NCBI GenBank assembly: GCA_039796935.1
Contig: JBDKIV010000146.1
Span: 1-6,481, forward strand
DNA: 6,481 nt
Origin: VFMC01 sp039796935
GTDB lineage: Bacteria > Actinomycetota > Acidimicrobiia > Acidimicrobiales > Ilumatobacteraceae
Direction of reading: 5' to 3'
How positions within the stretch are numbered: position 1 is the stretch's first letter; each line of letters opens with the position of its first letter. The notes under the pieces were generated by a model. That model was not told where the DNA came from. It made no database searches and was given only the letters and a program-made list of their open reading frames with translations. The position numbers were made by a program, and so were the translations under genes. Of the stretch, positions 1-5,990 are shown one piece after another.

Positions 1-391
<391 letters not shown>

Positions 392-462
392 ATAGAAAAA
401 TGCTCGTGCTTGCTCTGGAGTACTCGGAGGTGCTGCCTATTGGCGCACTCCTTGACAACAGG
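392..462 (+). other. 23S-5S rRNA internal transcribed spacer
   Basis: About 70 nt of transcribed spacer without a tRNA. It contains a possible imperfect hairpin: GGAGGTGC (426-433) can pair with GCACTCC (445-451) with one bulged G. Such stems often guide RNase processing of the precursor, but this one is only inferred from base pairing. No open frame or promoter is convincing here. Confidence 0.6.
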
Positions 463-580
<118 letters not shown>

Positions 581-588
581 TCATCGCT

Positions 589-627
589 CGAACGCCCCCA
601 GCCTCGGCTGGGGGCGTTCGTCGTTTT
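589..627 (+). terminator. Rho-independent terminator of the rRNA operon
   Basis: CGAACGCCCCCAGCC (589-603) and GGCTGGGGGCGTTCG (606-620) are perfect reverse complements, giving a 14-15 bp GC-rich stem with a 2-4 nt loop, followed by a short T run (TTTT at 624-627). It starts 9 nt after the 5S gene. It should insulate the next gene, whose start codon is only 22 nt beyond the T run, from rRNA-level transcription. Confidence 0.92.
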
Positions 628-633
628 CGGCCG

Positions 634-639
634 TAGGCT
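634..639 (+). promoter_or_regulatory. Candidate -10 element for the RG-rich/TPR gene (near-leaderless)
   Basis: TAGGCT fits the actinobacterial TAnnnT -10 consensus and lies 10 nt before the ATG at 650, so transcription would begin only a few nucleotides upstream of, or at, the start codon. No Shine-Dalgarno is present between 627 and 650. No good -35 is visible; its expected place (~611-616) lies within the terminator stem. This is inference from spacing. Confidence 0.45.
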
Positions 640-649
640 CGTCCGTCCT

Positions 650-2287
650 ATGTCCACACCAGGTTCGTCCCGTCCGTCCGATCGACCATCTCGCCCACGT
701 GCTGGCGGTCCGTCGCGTGAGCGCCGTCAGGCGGGTTCGGCTGGTGATGGTGGTCGGCGGTCGTCGACGACTCCACGTCGCAGTCGATCGTCGGACGACT
801 CGGGTGCTGGACGGTCCGATGAACGTGGTCGACCCGGGCGCTCGTCTGGCGGGTCCCGAGGCGAGGGCCGCCGTTCGTCTGCCGGCGAACGTTCTTCGGG
901 GCGCCCTGAGCGCACGGCGGACGGGCGCGGTGCACGCGCGGACGAGCGCAGAGGCGGGGCGTCTGCTTCGCCGCCGGCCGCACGGAGGGCTGGTGGTCGT
1001 GACGGTGGCGGGCGTACGCAGGAGGGTCGTCGCGGAGATCGTCCATATGGCGGTGGCGGGCGAGTGGAGGACGGTCGCTCGGCGGAGGGCCGTCGCGGAG
1101 ATCGTCCGTATGGCGGTGGTGGCCGAGGGACTCCTCGCGCCTCGGACGATCGTGCTGGTGGCGCGGTGCGGCGCGGTTCTGCCGAGGGCCGTCGTGGTCG
1201 CCCCGAGTCAGGTGATGGAGCGCAGGAGCGGGTCGATCGCTCGAGGTCGGGCTCTTCGCGCCCCGGCACCGGGCGAGGCTCGGCTGGGCGCCCGGCTGAT
1301 GCACGAGGTTCCGGGACGAGACGGTTCGATACCGAGGCTGGCGGGCGCTCCACCAGCGGACGCTCCACCGGTGGAGCGAGGTCGGCGCGGCCGGTGCGCG
1401 GTCGAGACGATCGCCCGTCCGGCCCGTCTCGGAAGATTCCGACGGCGGCAGAACGACGCTCCGCCGAGGTTCGTCAGGCACGAGGGCCGAGGCCACCGCG
1501 CATCGAGCAGGCCGAGGCGCCGGCATGGGAGCGGGACACGTGGGTGGACGAGGGCCCGGTACGAGCGGAGGCTGAGGCAGCCGCGAGTCGTGCGCGCGCG
1601 GAGGCTGGCGTCGATCGGGAACGTGCTGAGCCGACGAGGCGTGCCCGGCCGGCCGGCCAACTCGATCCGGATGTGGTGTCCGACGTCGAGCGTGAGGCGG
1701 GTACCGCGCGATCGGCTCGGTATCGGGAGCGTCTCACGTCGGCGGCCGAGGCACTCGAACGAGGACGATATGACGACGCTCGGAGGATGGTGCAGCCGGT
1801 GCTTCGGGACCTTCCGAACATTGCGATGGCCCATGAGATCGCGGGCCTCGGCTTCTACGGAACGGGACAATGGCGCAAGGCAGCGGCCGAACTGGAGCTG
1901 GCGCGCCAGCTGGACGGTTCGGTACGCCACCATCCCGTGCTTGCGGACTGCTACCGGGCGATGCGTCGGTATGGCACGGTCACCGAACTGTGGGAGGAGC
2001 TGAAGGGTGCCTCGCCGGCGCCTGAACTGATGGCGGAGGGCCGAATCGTCGCTGCGGGCGCGCTGGCGGACCAGGGCGACTTGGCCGGTGCACTTCGCGT
2101 GATGGACAAGGCTCGAGCTGTCCCGAAGAAGGTTCGGAGTCATCATCTTCGACAGTGGTACGTGATCGCCGATCTCCTGGATCGCTCGGGCGAGGTGATC
2201 GAAGCCCGGCGGTACTTCGGCTTCGTGGCGCAGAACGACAGCGAGTTCGCCGACGTCGTGCAGCGGCTCGCATCGCTCGGCCGCTGA
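650..2287 (+). CDS. Arg/Gly/Ser-rich disordered protein with C-terminal TPR-like domain
   Basis: A 545-aa protein, role unknown. Residues 1 to ~330 are low complexity, dominated by Arg, Gly, Ser, Asp, Glu and Pro, with RGG-like runs and a duplicated block EGRRGDRPYGGGGR at 125-138 and 146-159. This part is surely disordered and could bind RNA, as RGG/RS tails do elsewhere; that is inference. Residues ~335-545 are regular helix pairs resembling tetratricopeptide repeats, e.g. ~358-387, ~393-423, ~460-490 and ~499-530 (GRYDDAR, GQWRKAAAELELA, GDLAGALRVMDKA, GEVIEARRYF). No signal peptide or membrane segment is seen, so it is likely cytosolic. The pattern matches the actinobacterial family with an Arg-rich N-terminus and TPR C-terminus that precedes a HAD-IIA phosphatase (Rv1691-like, from memory). 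ATG at 650 is the first start; a TAnnnT box just upstream and no SD suggest near-leaderless translation. The rRNA operon ends 22 nt before it. Confidence 0.88.
   Translation: MSTPGSSRPSDRPSRPRAGGPSRERRQAGSAGDGGRRSSTTPRRSRSSDDSGAGRSDERGRPGRSSGGSRGEGRRSSAGERSSGRPERTADGRGARADERRGGASASPPAARRAGGRDGGGRTQEGRRGDRPYGGGGRVEDGRSAEGRRGDRPYGGGGRGTPRASDDRAGGAVRRGSAEGRRGRPESGDGAQERVDRSRSGSSRPGTGRGSAGRPADARGSGTRRFDTEAGGRSTSGRSTGGARSARPVRGRDDRPSGPSRKIPTAAERRSAEVRQARGPRPPRIEQAEAPAWERDTWVDEGPVRAEAEAAASRARAEAGVDRERAEPTRRARPAGQLDPDVVSDVEREAGTARSARYRERLTSAAEALERGRYDDARRMVQPVLRDLPNIAMAHEIAGLGFYGTGQWRKAAAELELARQLDGSVRHHPVLADCYRAMRRYGTVTELWEELKGASPAPELMAEGRIVAAGALADQGDLAGALRVMDKARAVPKKVRSHHLRQWYVIADLLDRSGEVIEARRYFGFVAQNDSEFADVVQRLASLGR
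1022..1126 (+). repeat. Internal 63-bp-period duplication in the RG-rich region
   Basis: Two 42-bp copies (1022-1063 and 1085-1126), with only about four base differences, encode the same 14 residues EGRRGDRPYGGGGR. They are separated by 21 bp, so the duplicated period is 63 bp, in frame. A shorter echo (SAEGRRG) occurs at residues 144-150 and again at 177-183. This points to growth of the disordered region by tandem duplication. Confidence 0.8.
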
Positions 2288-2305
2288 CGTCGGGGTCGAC
2301 CTGAC

Positions 2306-2319
2306 CGCCCACTCGGGCG
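2306..2319 (+). terminator. Weak hairpin after the TPR gene
   Basis: CGCCC (2306-2310) and GGGCG (2315-2319) form a perfect 5-bp stem with a 4-nt ACTC loop, 18 nt after the stop codon. No T run follows, so it may be a weak or Rho-assisted terminator or mere chance in GC-rich DNA. Confidence 0.25.
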
Positions 2320-2352
2320 AGAGGCCGGTAGCGAGGATCGGTCTGCGCTCGC

Positions 2353-2358
2353 TAGCGT
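2353..2358 (+). promoter_or_regulatory. Candidate -10 for the ssb-like/aldolase unit
   Basis: TAGCGT matches TAnnnT in the 140-bp gap before the SSB-like gene and is part of the 8-bp palindrome CGCTAGCG (2350-2357). It would give a leader of about 60 nt. No convincing -35 is visible, so the call is tentative. The rest of 2288-2427 shows no gene. Confidence 0.3.
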
Positions 2359-2415
2359 GATCCCGCTTCCCTCCGTCGTTACTCGACCGTGCCGCGCCCG
2401 TCATGTCGTGGCTCC

Positions 2416-2422
2416 AGGGAGG
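2416..2422 (+). promoter_or_regulatory. Ribosome binding site of the SSB-like gene
   Basis: AGGGAGG lies 5 nt before the ATG at 2428 and complements the 16S anti-Shine-Dalgarno. It decides the start: the in-frame GTG at 2389 has no such site, and the residues it would add (MPRPSCRGSREAS) do not belong to the OB fold. Confidence 0.75.
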
Positions 2423-2427
2423 CGTCC

Positions 2428-2859
2428 ATGAACCTCGTCGTGCTCACCGGCCGAATCGCTTCGGCTCCCCACCGGGTCGCTCTGTCCAGCGGTGTCGTCA
2501 GATACTCGTTCGACCTTGCGAGCGATCCGAACGGACACGAATCGTCGGCAATCGTGCCGGTTGCGTGCTCGGCTCAGGAGGTGCCGGATGCCACCGTCGA
2601 GGCGCTCGCGGTCGGGCAGCAGGTCGTCATCGTGGGCTCGGTCCACCGGCGGTTCTTCAGAGCTGGCGGGGTGACGCACAGTCGGACGGAGGTGATCGCC
2701 TCCGAGGTGGTGCCTCAACGGGCCCGTTCACGGGTCAAGCGTCTGCTGCACGCCCAGGCCGACAGGCTGGGAGCCGTGTCGACGATCGCAGTAGCCTCAG
2801 TGGCACACAGAGCGAGTGCCGGCAGTGGCGCCGGCCGCCGGAGGGAGCAGGACTCATGA
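2428..2859 (+). CDS. SSB-like OB-fold protein
   Basis: A 143-aa protein resembling the single-stranded DNA-binding protein family. The N-terminal ~95 residues have the SSB layout: a first strand MNLVVLTGRIASAPHRV (1-17), SSGVVRYSFDLAS (20-32), IVPVACS (42-48), then the AVGQQVVIVGSVHRRFFRAG segment (61-80) typical of the 'G..V.V.G.L..R.' SSB motif, and TEVIASEVVP (87-96). The tail (97-143) is basic, with RVKRLLHAQ and RRR, and lacks the acidic DDDIPF-type tip that replicative SSB uses to recruit partners. It is therefore probably an SSB paralogue or a divergent nucleic-acid-binding protein, not the housekeeping SSB. Start at ATG 2428 with AGGGAGG 5 nt upstream. Its TGA (2857-2859) overlaps the aldolase ATG (2856-2858), so the two are translationally coupled. 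The role of the pairing is unknown. Confidence 0.78.
   Translation: MNLVVLTGRIASAPHRVALSSGVVRYSFDLASDPNGHESSAIVPVACSAQEVPDATVEALAVGQQVVIVGSVHRRFFRAGGVTHSRTEVIASEVVPQRARSRVKRLLHAQADRLGAVSTIAVASVAHRASAGSGAGRRREQDS
2840..2847 (+). promoter_or_regulatory. Ribosome binding site of the aldolase gene
   Basis: GGAGGGAG within the end of the SSB-like gene ends 8 nt before the ATG at 2856. It fixes the aldolase start and allows independent or coupled initiation at the ATGA overlap. Confidence 0.75.
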
Positions 2860-3743
2860 ATCAGGCACAACTCGAACGGGTACGGTCCGGTGACGGATTC
2901 ATCGCAGCGCTCGACCAGAGCGGCGGAAGCACGCCGAAGGCGCTTCGGCTGTACGGCATAGCCGAGGACGACTACGCCGGTGACGACCAGATGTTCGACC
3001 TGATGCATCAGATGCGGAGCCGGATGATGACGAACCCGGCCTTCTCCGGCGAGCGTGTCCTCGGGGCGATCCTGTTCGAGGGGACCATGGACCGAGACGT
3101 CGAGGGTCGTGGGTCGGCCGACTACCTCTGGTCGGTGAAGGGCGTGGTGCCGTTTCTCAAGGTCGACAAGGGACTGGCGGACGAACACGACGGCGTACAG
3201 CTGATGAAGCCGATCCCGGGCCTCGACGCGCTCGTGGCTCGGGCTGTCGACAAGGGTGTGTTCGGCACGAAGATGCGCTCCGTCATCAAGTTGGCCAACC
3301 AGGCCGGTATCCGAGCAGTCGTGGCTCAGCAGTTCGACATCGGTCGCCAGATCCTCGCCGGCGGCCTGGTGCCGATCATCGAGCCGGAGGTGGACATCAA
3401 CAGTCCCGAGAAGGCGGAGGCCGAGGCCATGCTGAAGGCGGCGCTGCTTGCCGAACTCGATCGTCAACCAGCGGATCAGCCGGTGATGCTGAAGCTGACA
3501 CTGCCCTCGACCGACGACTTCTACGCCGAACTCGTGCACCATCCGAGCGTGCTGCGGGTGGTGGCGCTCTCGGGCGGGTACAGCCGTGACGAGGCGAACG
3601 CGCGTCTCTCGCGCAACCACGGAGTCATCGCGAGCTTCTCTCGTGCGCTCACCGAGGGACTGACTGCGCAGCAGTCCGACGACGAGTTCACCGCCACCTT
3701 CGAGGCCGCGATCGCTGCAATTCACGCAGCGTCGATCACCTGA
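2856..3743 (+). CDS. fda: Class I fructose-1,6-bisphosphate aldolase
   Basis: A 295-aa cytosolic glycolytic/gluconeogenic enzyme that reversibly cleaves fructose-1,6-bisphosphate into dihydroxyacetone phosphate and glyceraldehyde-3-phosphate by a Schiff base, without metal. It closely matches the ~296-aa Staphylococcus aureus Fda from the first residue (GFIAALDQSGGSTPKAL) to near the C-terminus. Expected catalytic positions are present: D20 (ALDQSGG; rabbit Asp33), K105 (KVDKG; Lys107), K139 and R141 (TKMRS; Lys146/Arg148), E176 and E178 (IIEPEVD; Glu187/189), K213 (VMLKLTLP, Schiff-base lysine; Lys229) and the phosphate-binding SGGYSR at 239-244. Residue equivalences are my alignment by eye. 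The start ATG 2856 has GGAGGGAG upstream and overlaps the SSB-like stop as ATGA. The stop lies inside the first copy of a 14-bp tandem repeat. Many actinobacteria rely on a class II (metal) aldolase, so this could be a second or replacement enzyme. Confidence 0.95.
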   Translation: MNQAQLERVRSGDGFIAALDQSGGSTPKALRLYGIAEDDYAGDDQMFDLMHQMRSRMMTNPAFSGERVLGAILFEGTMDRDVEGRGSADYLWSVKGVVPFLKVDKGLADEHDGVQLMKPIPGLDALVARAVDKGVFGTKMRSVIKLANQAGIRAVVAQQFDIGRQILAGGLVPIIEPEVDINSPEKAEAEAMLKAALLAELDRQPADQPVMLKLTLPSTDDFYAELVHHPSVLRVVALSGGYSRDEANARLSRNHGVIASFSRALTEGLTAQQSDDEFTATFEAAIAAIHAASIT

Positions 3744-3777
3744 GATCGATCACCTGAGATCGATCACCTGAGATCGA
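3730..3777 (+). repeat. 14-bp tandem repeat over the aldolase stop codon, rich in GATC
   Basis: The unit GATCGATCACCTGA occurs exactly at 3744-3757 and 3758-3771, with a 12/14 match at 3730-3743 and a partial copy (GATCGA) at 3772-3777. The aldolase TGA (3741-3743) is the last three bases of the first copy. Six GATC sites fall within 42 bp (3734-3775). It probably arose by slippage duplication. Copy-number change would not alter the protein, because the first copy already holds the stop. Confidence 0.9.
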
Positions 3778-3792
3778 CGCTCGACGGACTCC

Positions 3793-3819
3793 GGCTCGCC
3801 TCGAACTGCCGAGGAAGCC
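3793..3819. terminator. Hairpin between convergent aldolase and DUF1015 genes
   Basis: GGCT-CG-CCTCG (3793-3803) can pair with CGAGG-A-AGCC (3810-3819): a 5-bp upper stem, a small internal loop and a 4-bp lower stem, with a 6-nt top loop. It sits in the 75-bp gap between two converging genes and could serve both strands. There is no clear T run, so it is only a candidate bidirectional terminator. Confidence 0.35.
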
Positions 3820-5009
3820 TATGACTCGGCGAGCGGCCGGACGACCAGACCGGTGCGCAGCTTGGGCGTGAAGAACGTCGACTTGGGCGGCATGAGCAGG
3901 CCCTCGTCGGCCGTCCGCCGGATCTCGGTGATGCTGGTAGGGCGGATCAGGACCCCGGCTGCCACCGTTGCTGACCCGACCAGGCCGACGACCTCGGTGA
4001 CACCGTGCTGATAGCTCACGTCGATGTCGACGTCTCGCAGGGCGTGCTCGAGGAGGGCGCCGTCCAGGTCGCGTACTCCCTCGAATGCGCCGGGTCGCGG
4101 ACGCATCCAGGTCCCGGTGCCGTCGGGAGCGACCAGGCACAGGGCCCCCTCGTCGACGACACGCCGAGCAAATCGGGCGTCGACGGCTCCAGCTGGCTCG
4201 AGTTCGAACGACCGCTCGAAGATCGAGCGGAGCGTCTCGATGTCGACCTGCCGGTACAGGCGGTGGATCGCGTCGATGCTGAGTTGGCTCTCGACGAGTT
4301 CCCCCACGTACGTGAGGGTCGTGTCCCACGGGCCGGGACCGTCGGCCACACGGCGTTCGTCCCGATAGGTGCGGCTGATCGCGTAGCGATGATGTCCATC
4401 GGCGATCAGAACCGGATTCGCCGCCACGGCGACCGAGATCGCTGCGATCCGCTCCGGATCGTCGACCCGCTCGACGGTGTGGACCACCCCGTGCTCGTCC
4501 GTGCACGTCCCCACGAGCGTCGCTCGTTCACGAAGGAGTTCGGTGAGACCTGCGGTCAACGACAGTCCCCACACCGGTGACAGGTTGGCGCGTGTCGCAC
4601 GTGTGAGGTCGAGTCGGTCCGTCTTGGCCTTCGGGGTCGTCCGCTCGTGCGGGAGCACGCCACCGGCCCCCTCGTCGACGACCTCGAGCGCACCGAGGAC
4701 ACCGACCGTCTCGCGCTCGGTGCCGTCCTCGGTCCGAAACCGCATTCGATACAGCGTGAACGTGGGTGTCTCGTCGCGCACCAGGATGCCCTGGCGTTCC
4801 CATTCGACAAGCCGCTCGGCGGCACGTTCGTAACGCTGCGGGTCGTCCTCGGGACCCGGTACGTCGACGGCGACGATGTTGTTCGGATGGCGTCGGGCGA
4901 GGTCGGCGACATCCGTCGTCGACAGCACGTCGTACGGCGGGGCGGCGGCGAGATCGAGGTCGATCTCCGGCGCGTACCGGAGTGCAGGAAACGGTTCGAA
5001 GCGAGGCAC
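3819..5009 (-). CDS. DUF1015 family protein (COG4198-like)
   Basis: A 396-aa cytosolic-looking protein of the DUF1015 family. I recognise the hallmark motifs in order: FxPFPALRY near the N-terminus (4-12), PPYDV (24-28), PGPEDDP (51-57), LPHERTTPKAKTDR (119-132), LIADGHHRYA (201-210) and the C-terminal MPPKSTFFTPKLRTGLV (373-389). Length is typical of the family. The HERT and DGHHRY clusters look like an active site. Relatives often neighbour serine biosynthesis genes in other phyla, and a link to serine phosphorylation has been suggested as far as I recall, but no ser gene lies here, so I do not assign a reaction. The start is GTG (5009-5007): an in-frame TGA lies only four codons upstream, so no earlier start is possible, and no SD precedes it. 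A CAATCT box ends 6 nt before the GTG, fitting leaderless expression. It converges on the aldolase and diverges from the HAD gene. Confidence 0.88.
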   Translation of the reverse strand: MPRFEPFPALRYAPEIDLDLAAAPPYDVLSTTDVADLARRHPNNIVAVDVPGPEDDPQRYERAAERLVEWERQGILVRDETPTFTLYRMRFRTEDGTERETVGVLGALEVVDEGAGGVLPHERTTPKAKTDRLDLTRATRANLSPVWGLSLTAGLTELLRERATLVGTCTDEHGVVHTVERVDDPERIAAISVAVAANPVLIADGHHRYAISRTYRDERRVADGPGPWDTTLTYVGELVESQLSIDAIHRLYRQVDIETLRSIFERSFELEPAGAVDARFARRVVDEGALCLVAPDGTGTWMRPRPGAFEGVRDLDGALLEHALRDVDIDVSYQHGVTEVVGLVGSATVAAGVLIRPTSITEIRRTADEGLLMPPKSTFFTPKLRTGLVVRPLAES

Positions 5010-5023
5010 GACAACAGATTGTC
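5010..5023. promoter_or_regulatory. Inverted repeat abutting the DUF1015 start codon
   Basis: GACAA (5010-5014), a 4-nt spacer and TTGTC (5019-5023) form a perfect 5-4-5 inverted repeat directly before the GTG start of the minus-strand gene. It overlaps the candidate -10 (CAATCT, reverse complement of 5016-5021) and the likely transcription start, where a repressor would act. It does not match the usual actinobacterial LexA box (GAAC-N4-GTTC). Function is inferred from position only. Confidence 0.35.
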
Positions 5024-5063
5024 ATCTGGTGATCCTCGTCGTGACATCGCTCGATTCGTCGCT

Positions 5064-5099
5064 CGGCACGTGTGGCGGCACGTGTGGCGGCACGTGTGG
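5064..5099. repeat. 3 x 12-bp direct repeat with CACGTG cores in divergent promoter region
   Basis: CGGCACGTGTGG is repeated three times without change at 5064-5075, 5076-5087 and 5088-5099. Each copy holds the 6-bp palindrome CACGTG, so three symmetric sites lie 12 bp apart. It falls in the 127-bp region between the diverging DUF1015 and HAD-phosphatase genes, 37 bp before the HAD start and 55 bp before the DUF1015 start. It may be a cooperative operator or a neutral slippage product; the sequence alone cannot tell. Confidence 0.85.
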
Positions 5100-5124
5100 T
5101 GGTTCGCCGCAGCGGCCGACGTGC

Positions 5125-5130
5125 CACGAT
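5125..5130 (+). promoter_or_regulatory. Candidate -10 element for the HAD phosphatase (leaderless)
   Basis: CACGAT, five of six positions free or matching in a TAnnnT-type box (first T replaced by C), ends exactly 6 nt before the ATG at 5137. The same 6-nt spacing is seen at two other genes in the window, which raises the likelihood. No SD is present. Confidence 0.35.
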
Positions 5131-5136
5131 GGTTCG

Positions 5137-5970
5137 ATGGCCGACGCGTCGACCGATGACATGGTGCAGGTTCGGTCGGCGGACCGGCGAGGGGCTGATC
5201 GGCGCGTGCCGCCGGTCGTGCTCGTCGATCTCGACGGCGTGGTGTGGCTGGCCCACCGACCGATCCCAGGATCGGTCGAGGCGATCGCTCGGCTTCGAGG
5301 CGCAGGCGTGCGCGTGCTGTTCGTGACGAACAACTCGGCCTCGACGCTTGCTCAGCAGGAGGCGGCTCTCGGTGCGATCGGGATCGGCGCGGTGGGGGAC
5401 GTGGTCTCGTCGGCGATGGCTGCATCGCAGCTCGTCGAACGTGGTGATCGGGTCATCGTCTGCGGAGGTGCCGGCGTCATCGAATCGCTCGAAGCCAGGG
5501 GAGCGGAGGTCGTCGACGACGGTCCCTGTGAGGCCGTGGTCGTCGGATTCGATCGAGACTTCACCTACGACCGCCTCCGGCGGGCTTCGGTGGCGGTACG
5601 GCGGGGCGCTCGTCTCATCGGGACCAACGACGACCCGACGTACCCCACGCCAGAGGGTCCGATTCCCGGAGGGGGGTCGATCCTGGCGGCGGTGACGGTC
5701 GGCTCGGGAGAGACTCCTGTGATCGCCGGGAAGCCCCACCCGGCGATGGCCGAGCTGGTTCGATCGGCGATCGGCGCCGAGGCCACTGCCGAGGCCGTGA
5801 TGGTCGGTGACCGGCCCTCGACGGACGGTCTGTTCGCCCGTCGTCTGGGGTGTCGCTTCGCCCTCGTCTGGTCGGGGGTGACGACTCGCGGCTCGGTCGT
5901 CGAACCCGCGCCGGATCTTGTGGGGGACGACCTCGCGGCGATCGTCGACCAGCTGCTCGGACCGGCCTGA
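5137..5970 (+). CDS. HAD-IIA (NagD-like) phosphatase
   Basis: A 277-aa cytosolic phosphatase of the haloacid dehalogenase superfamily, subclass IIA. All four motifs are present: motif I DLDGV with nucleophile D31 and acid/base D33; motif II VTNNS (63-67); motif III lysine K199 in AGKPHP; motif IV GDRPSTD (224-230) with D225 and D230 for Mg2+. The large C2-type cap lies between motifs II and III (~90-180; includes VVVGFDRDFTYDRL and TNDDPTYPT). Substrate cannot be read from sequence. The apparent M. tuberculosis counterpart Rv1692 was reported as a glycerol-phosphate phosphatase for glycerophospholipid recycling, so a small phosphorylated polyol is the best guess. The frame is open further upstream, to an ATG at 4876, but that part overlaps the DUF1015 gene and adds unrelated residues; ATG 5137 is preferred, with M9 as an alternative. 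The phasin-like gene follows 72 bp on. Confidence 0.92.
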   Translation: MADASTDDMVQVRSADRRGADRRVPPVVLVDLDGVVWLAHRPIPGSVEAIARLRGAGVRVLFVTNNSASTLAQQEAALGAIGIGAVGDVVSSAMAASQLVERGDRVIVCGGAGVIESLEARGAEVVDDGPCEAVVVGFDRDFTYDRLRRASVAVRRGARLIGTNDDPTYPTPEGPIPGGGSILAAVTVGSGETPVIAGKPHPAMAELVRSAIGAEATAEAVMVGDRPSTDGLFARRLGCRFALVWSGVTTRGSVVEPAPDLVGDDLAAIVDQLLGPA

Positions 5971-5972
5971 TC

Positions 5973-5990
5973 ACCTGCGTCGTCGCAGGT
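5973..5990 (+). terminator. Perfect 7-bp hairpin after the HAD gene
   Basis: ACCTGCG (5973-5979) and CGCAGGT (5984-5990) flank a TCGT loop, starting 2 nt after the HAD stop codon. No T run follows, so it may be a weak terminator, an mRNA 3' stem or a dyad operator for the next gene. Confidence 0.45.

Noticed and set aside
392..462. tRNA in the 23S-5S spacer
   Set aside because: No cloverleaf, T-loop GTTCRANNC or acceptor stem can be found in the 70 nt.
1208..2404. Minus-strand 398-codon frame opposite the TPR gene
   Set aside because: A shadow of high-GC coding DNA; no recognisable motifs, whereas the plus strand gives clear TPR-like helices.
2403..2855. In-frame N-terminal extension of the aldolase by ~151 residues
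   Set aside because: It overlaps the SSB-like gene in another frame and has no family match; the ATG at 2856 has an RBS and matches the Fda N-terminus exactly.
2715..3725. Minus-strand 336-codon frame opposite the aldolase
   Set aside because: The plus strand encodes an aldolase with all catalytic residues; the antisense frame is a by-product of codon bias.
5064..5099. Possible CRISPR array
   Set aside because: The 12-bp units are directly abutting without spacers and too short; this is a simple tandem repeat.
4876..5136. Upstream extension of the HAD phosphatase to an ATG at 4876
   Set aside because: It would overlap the DUF1015 gene by over 130 bp and translate the tandem 12-bp repeat into Cys/Gly runs; HAD motif I normally lies near the N-terminus.
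4528..5739. Minus-strand 403-codon frame across DUF1015 and HAD genes
   Set aside because: It overlaps two well-supported genes in a different frame and shows only Arg/Pro/Thr-rich noise.
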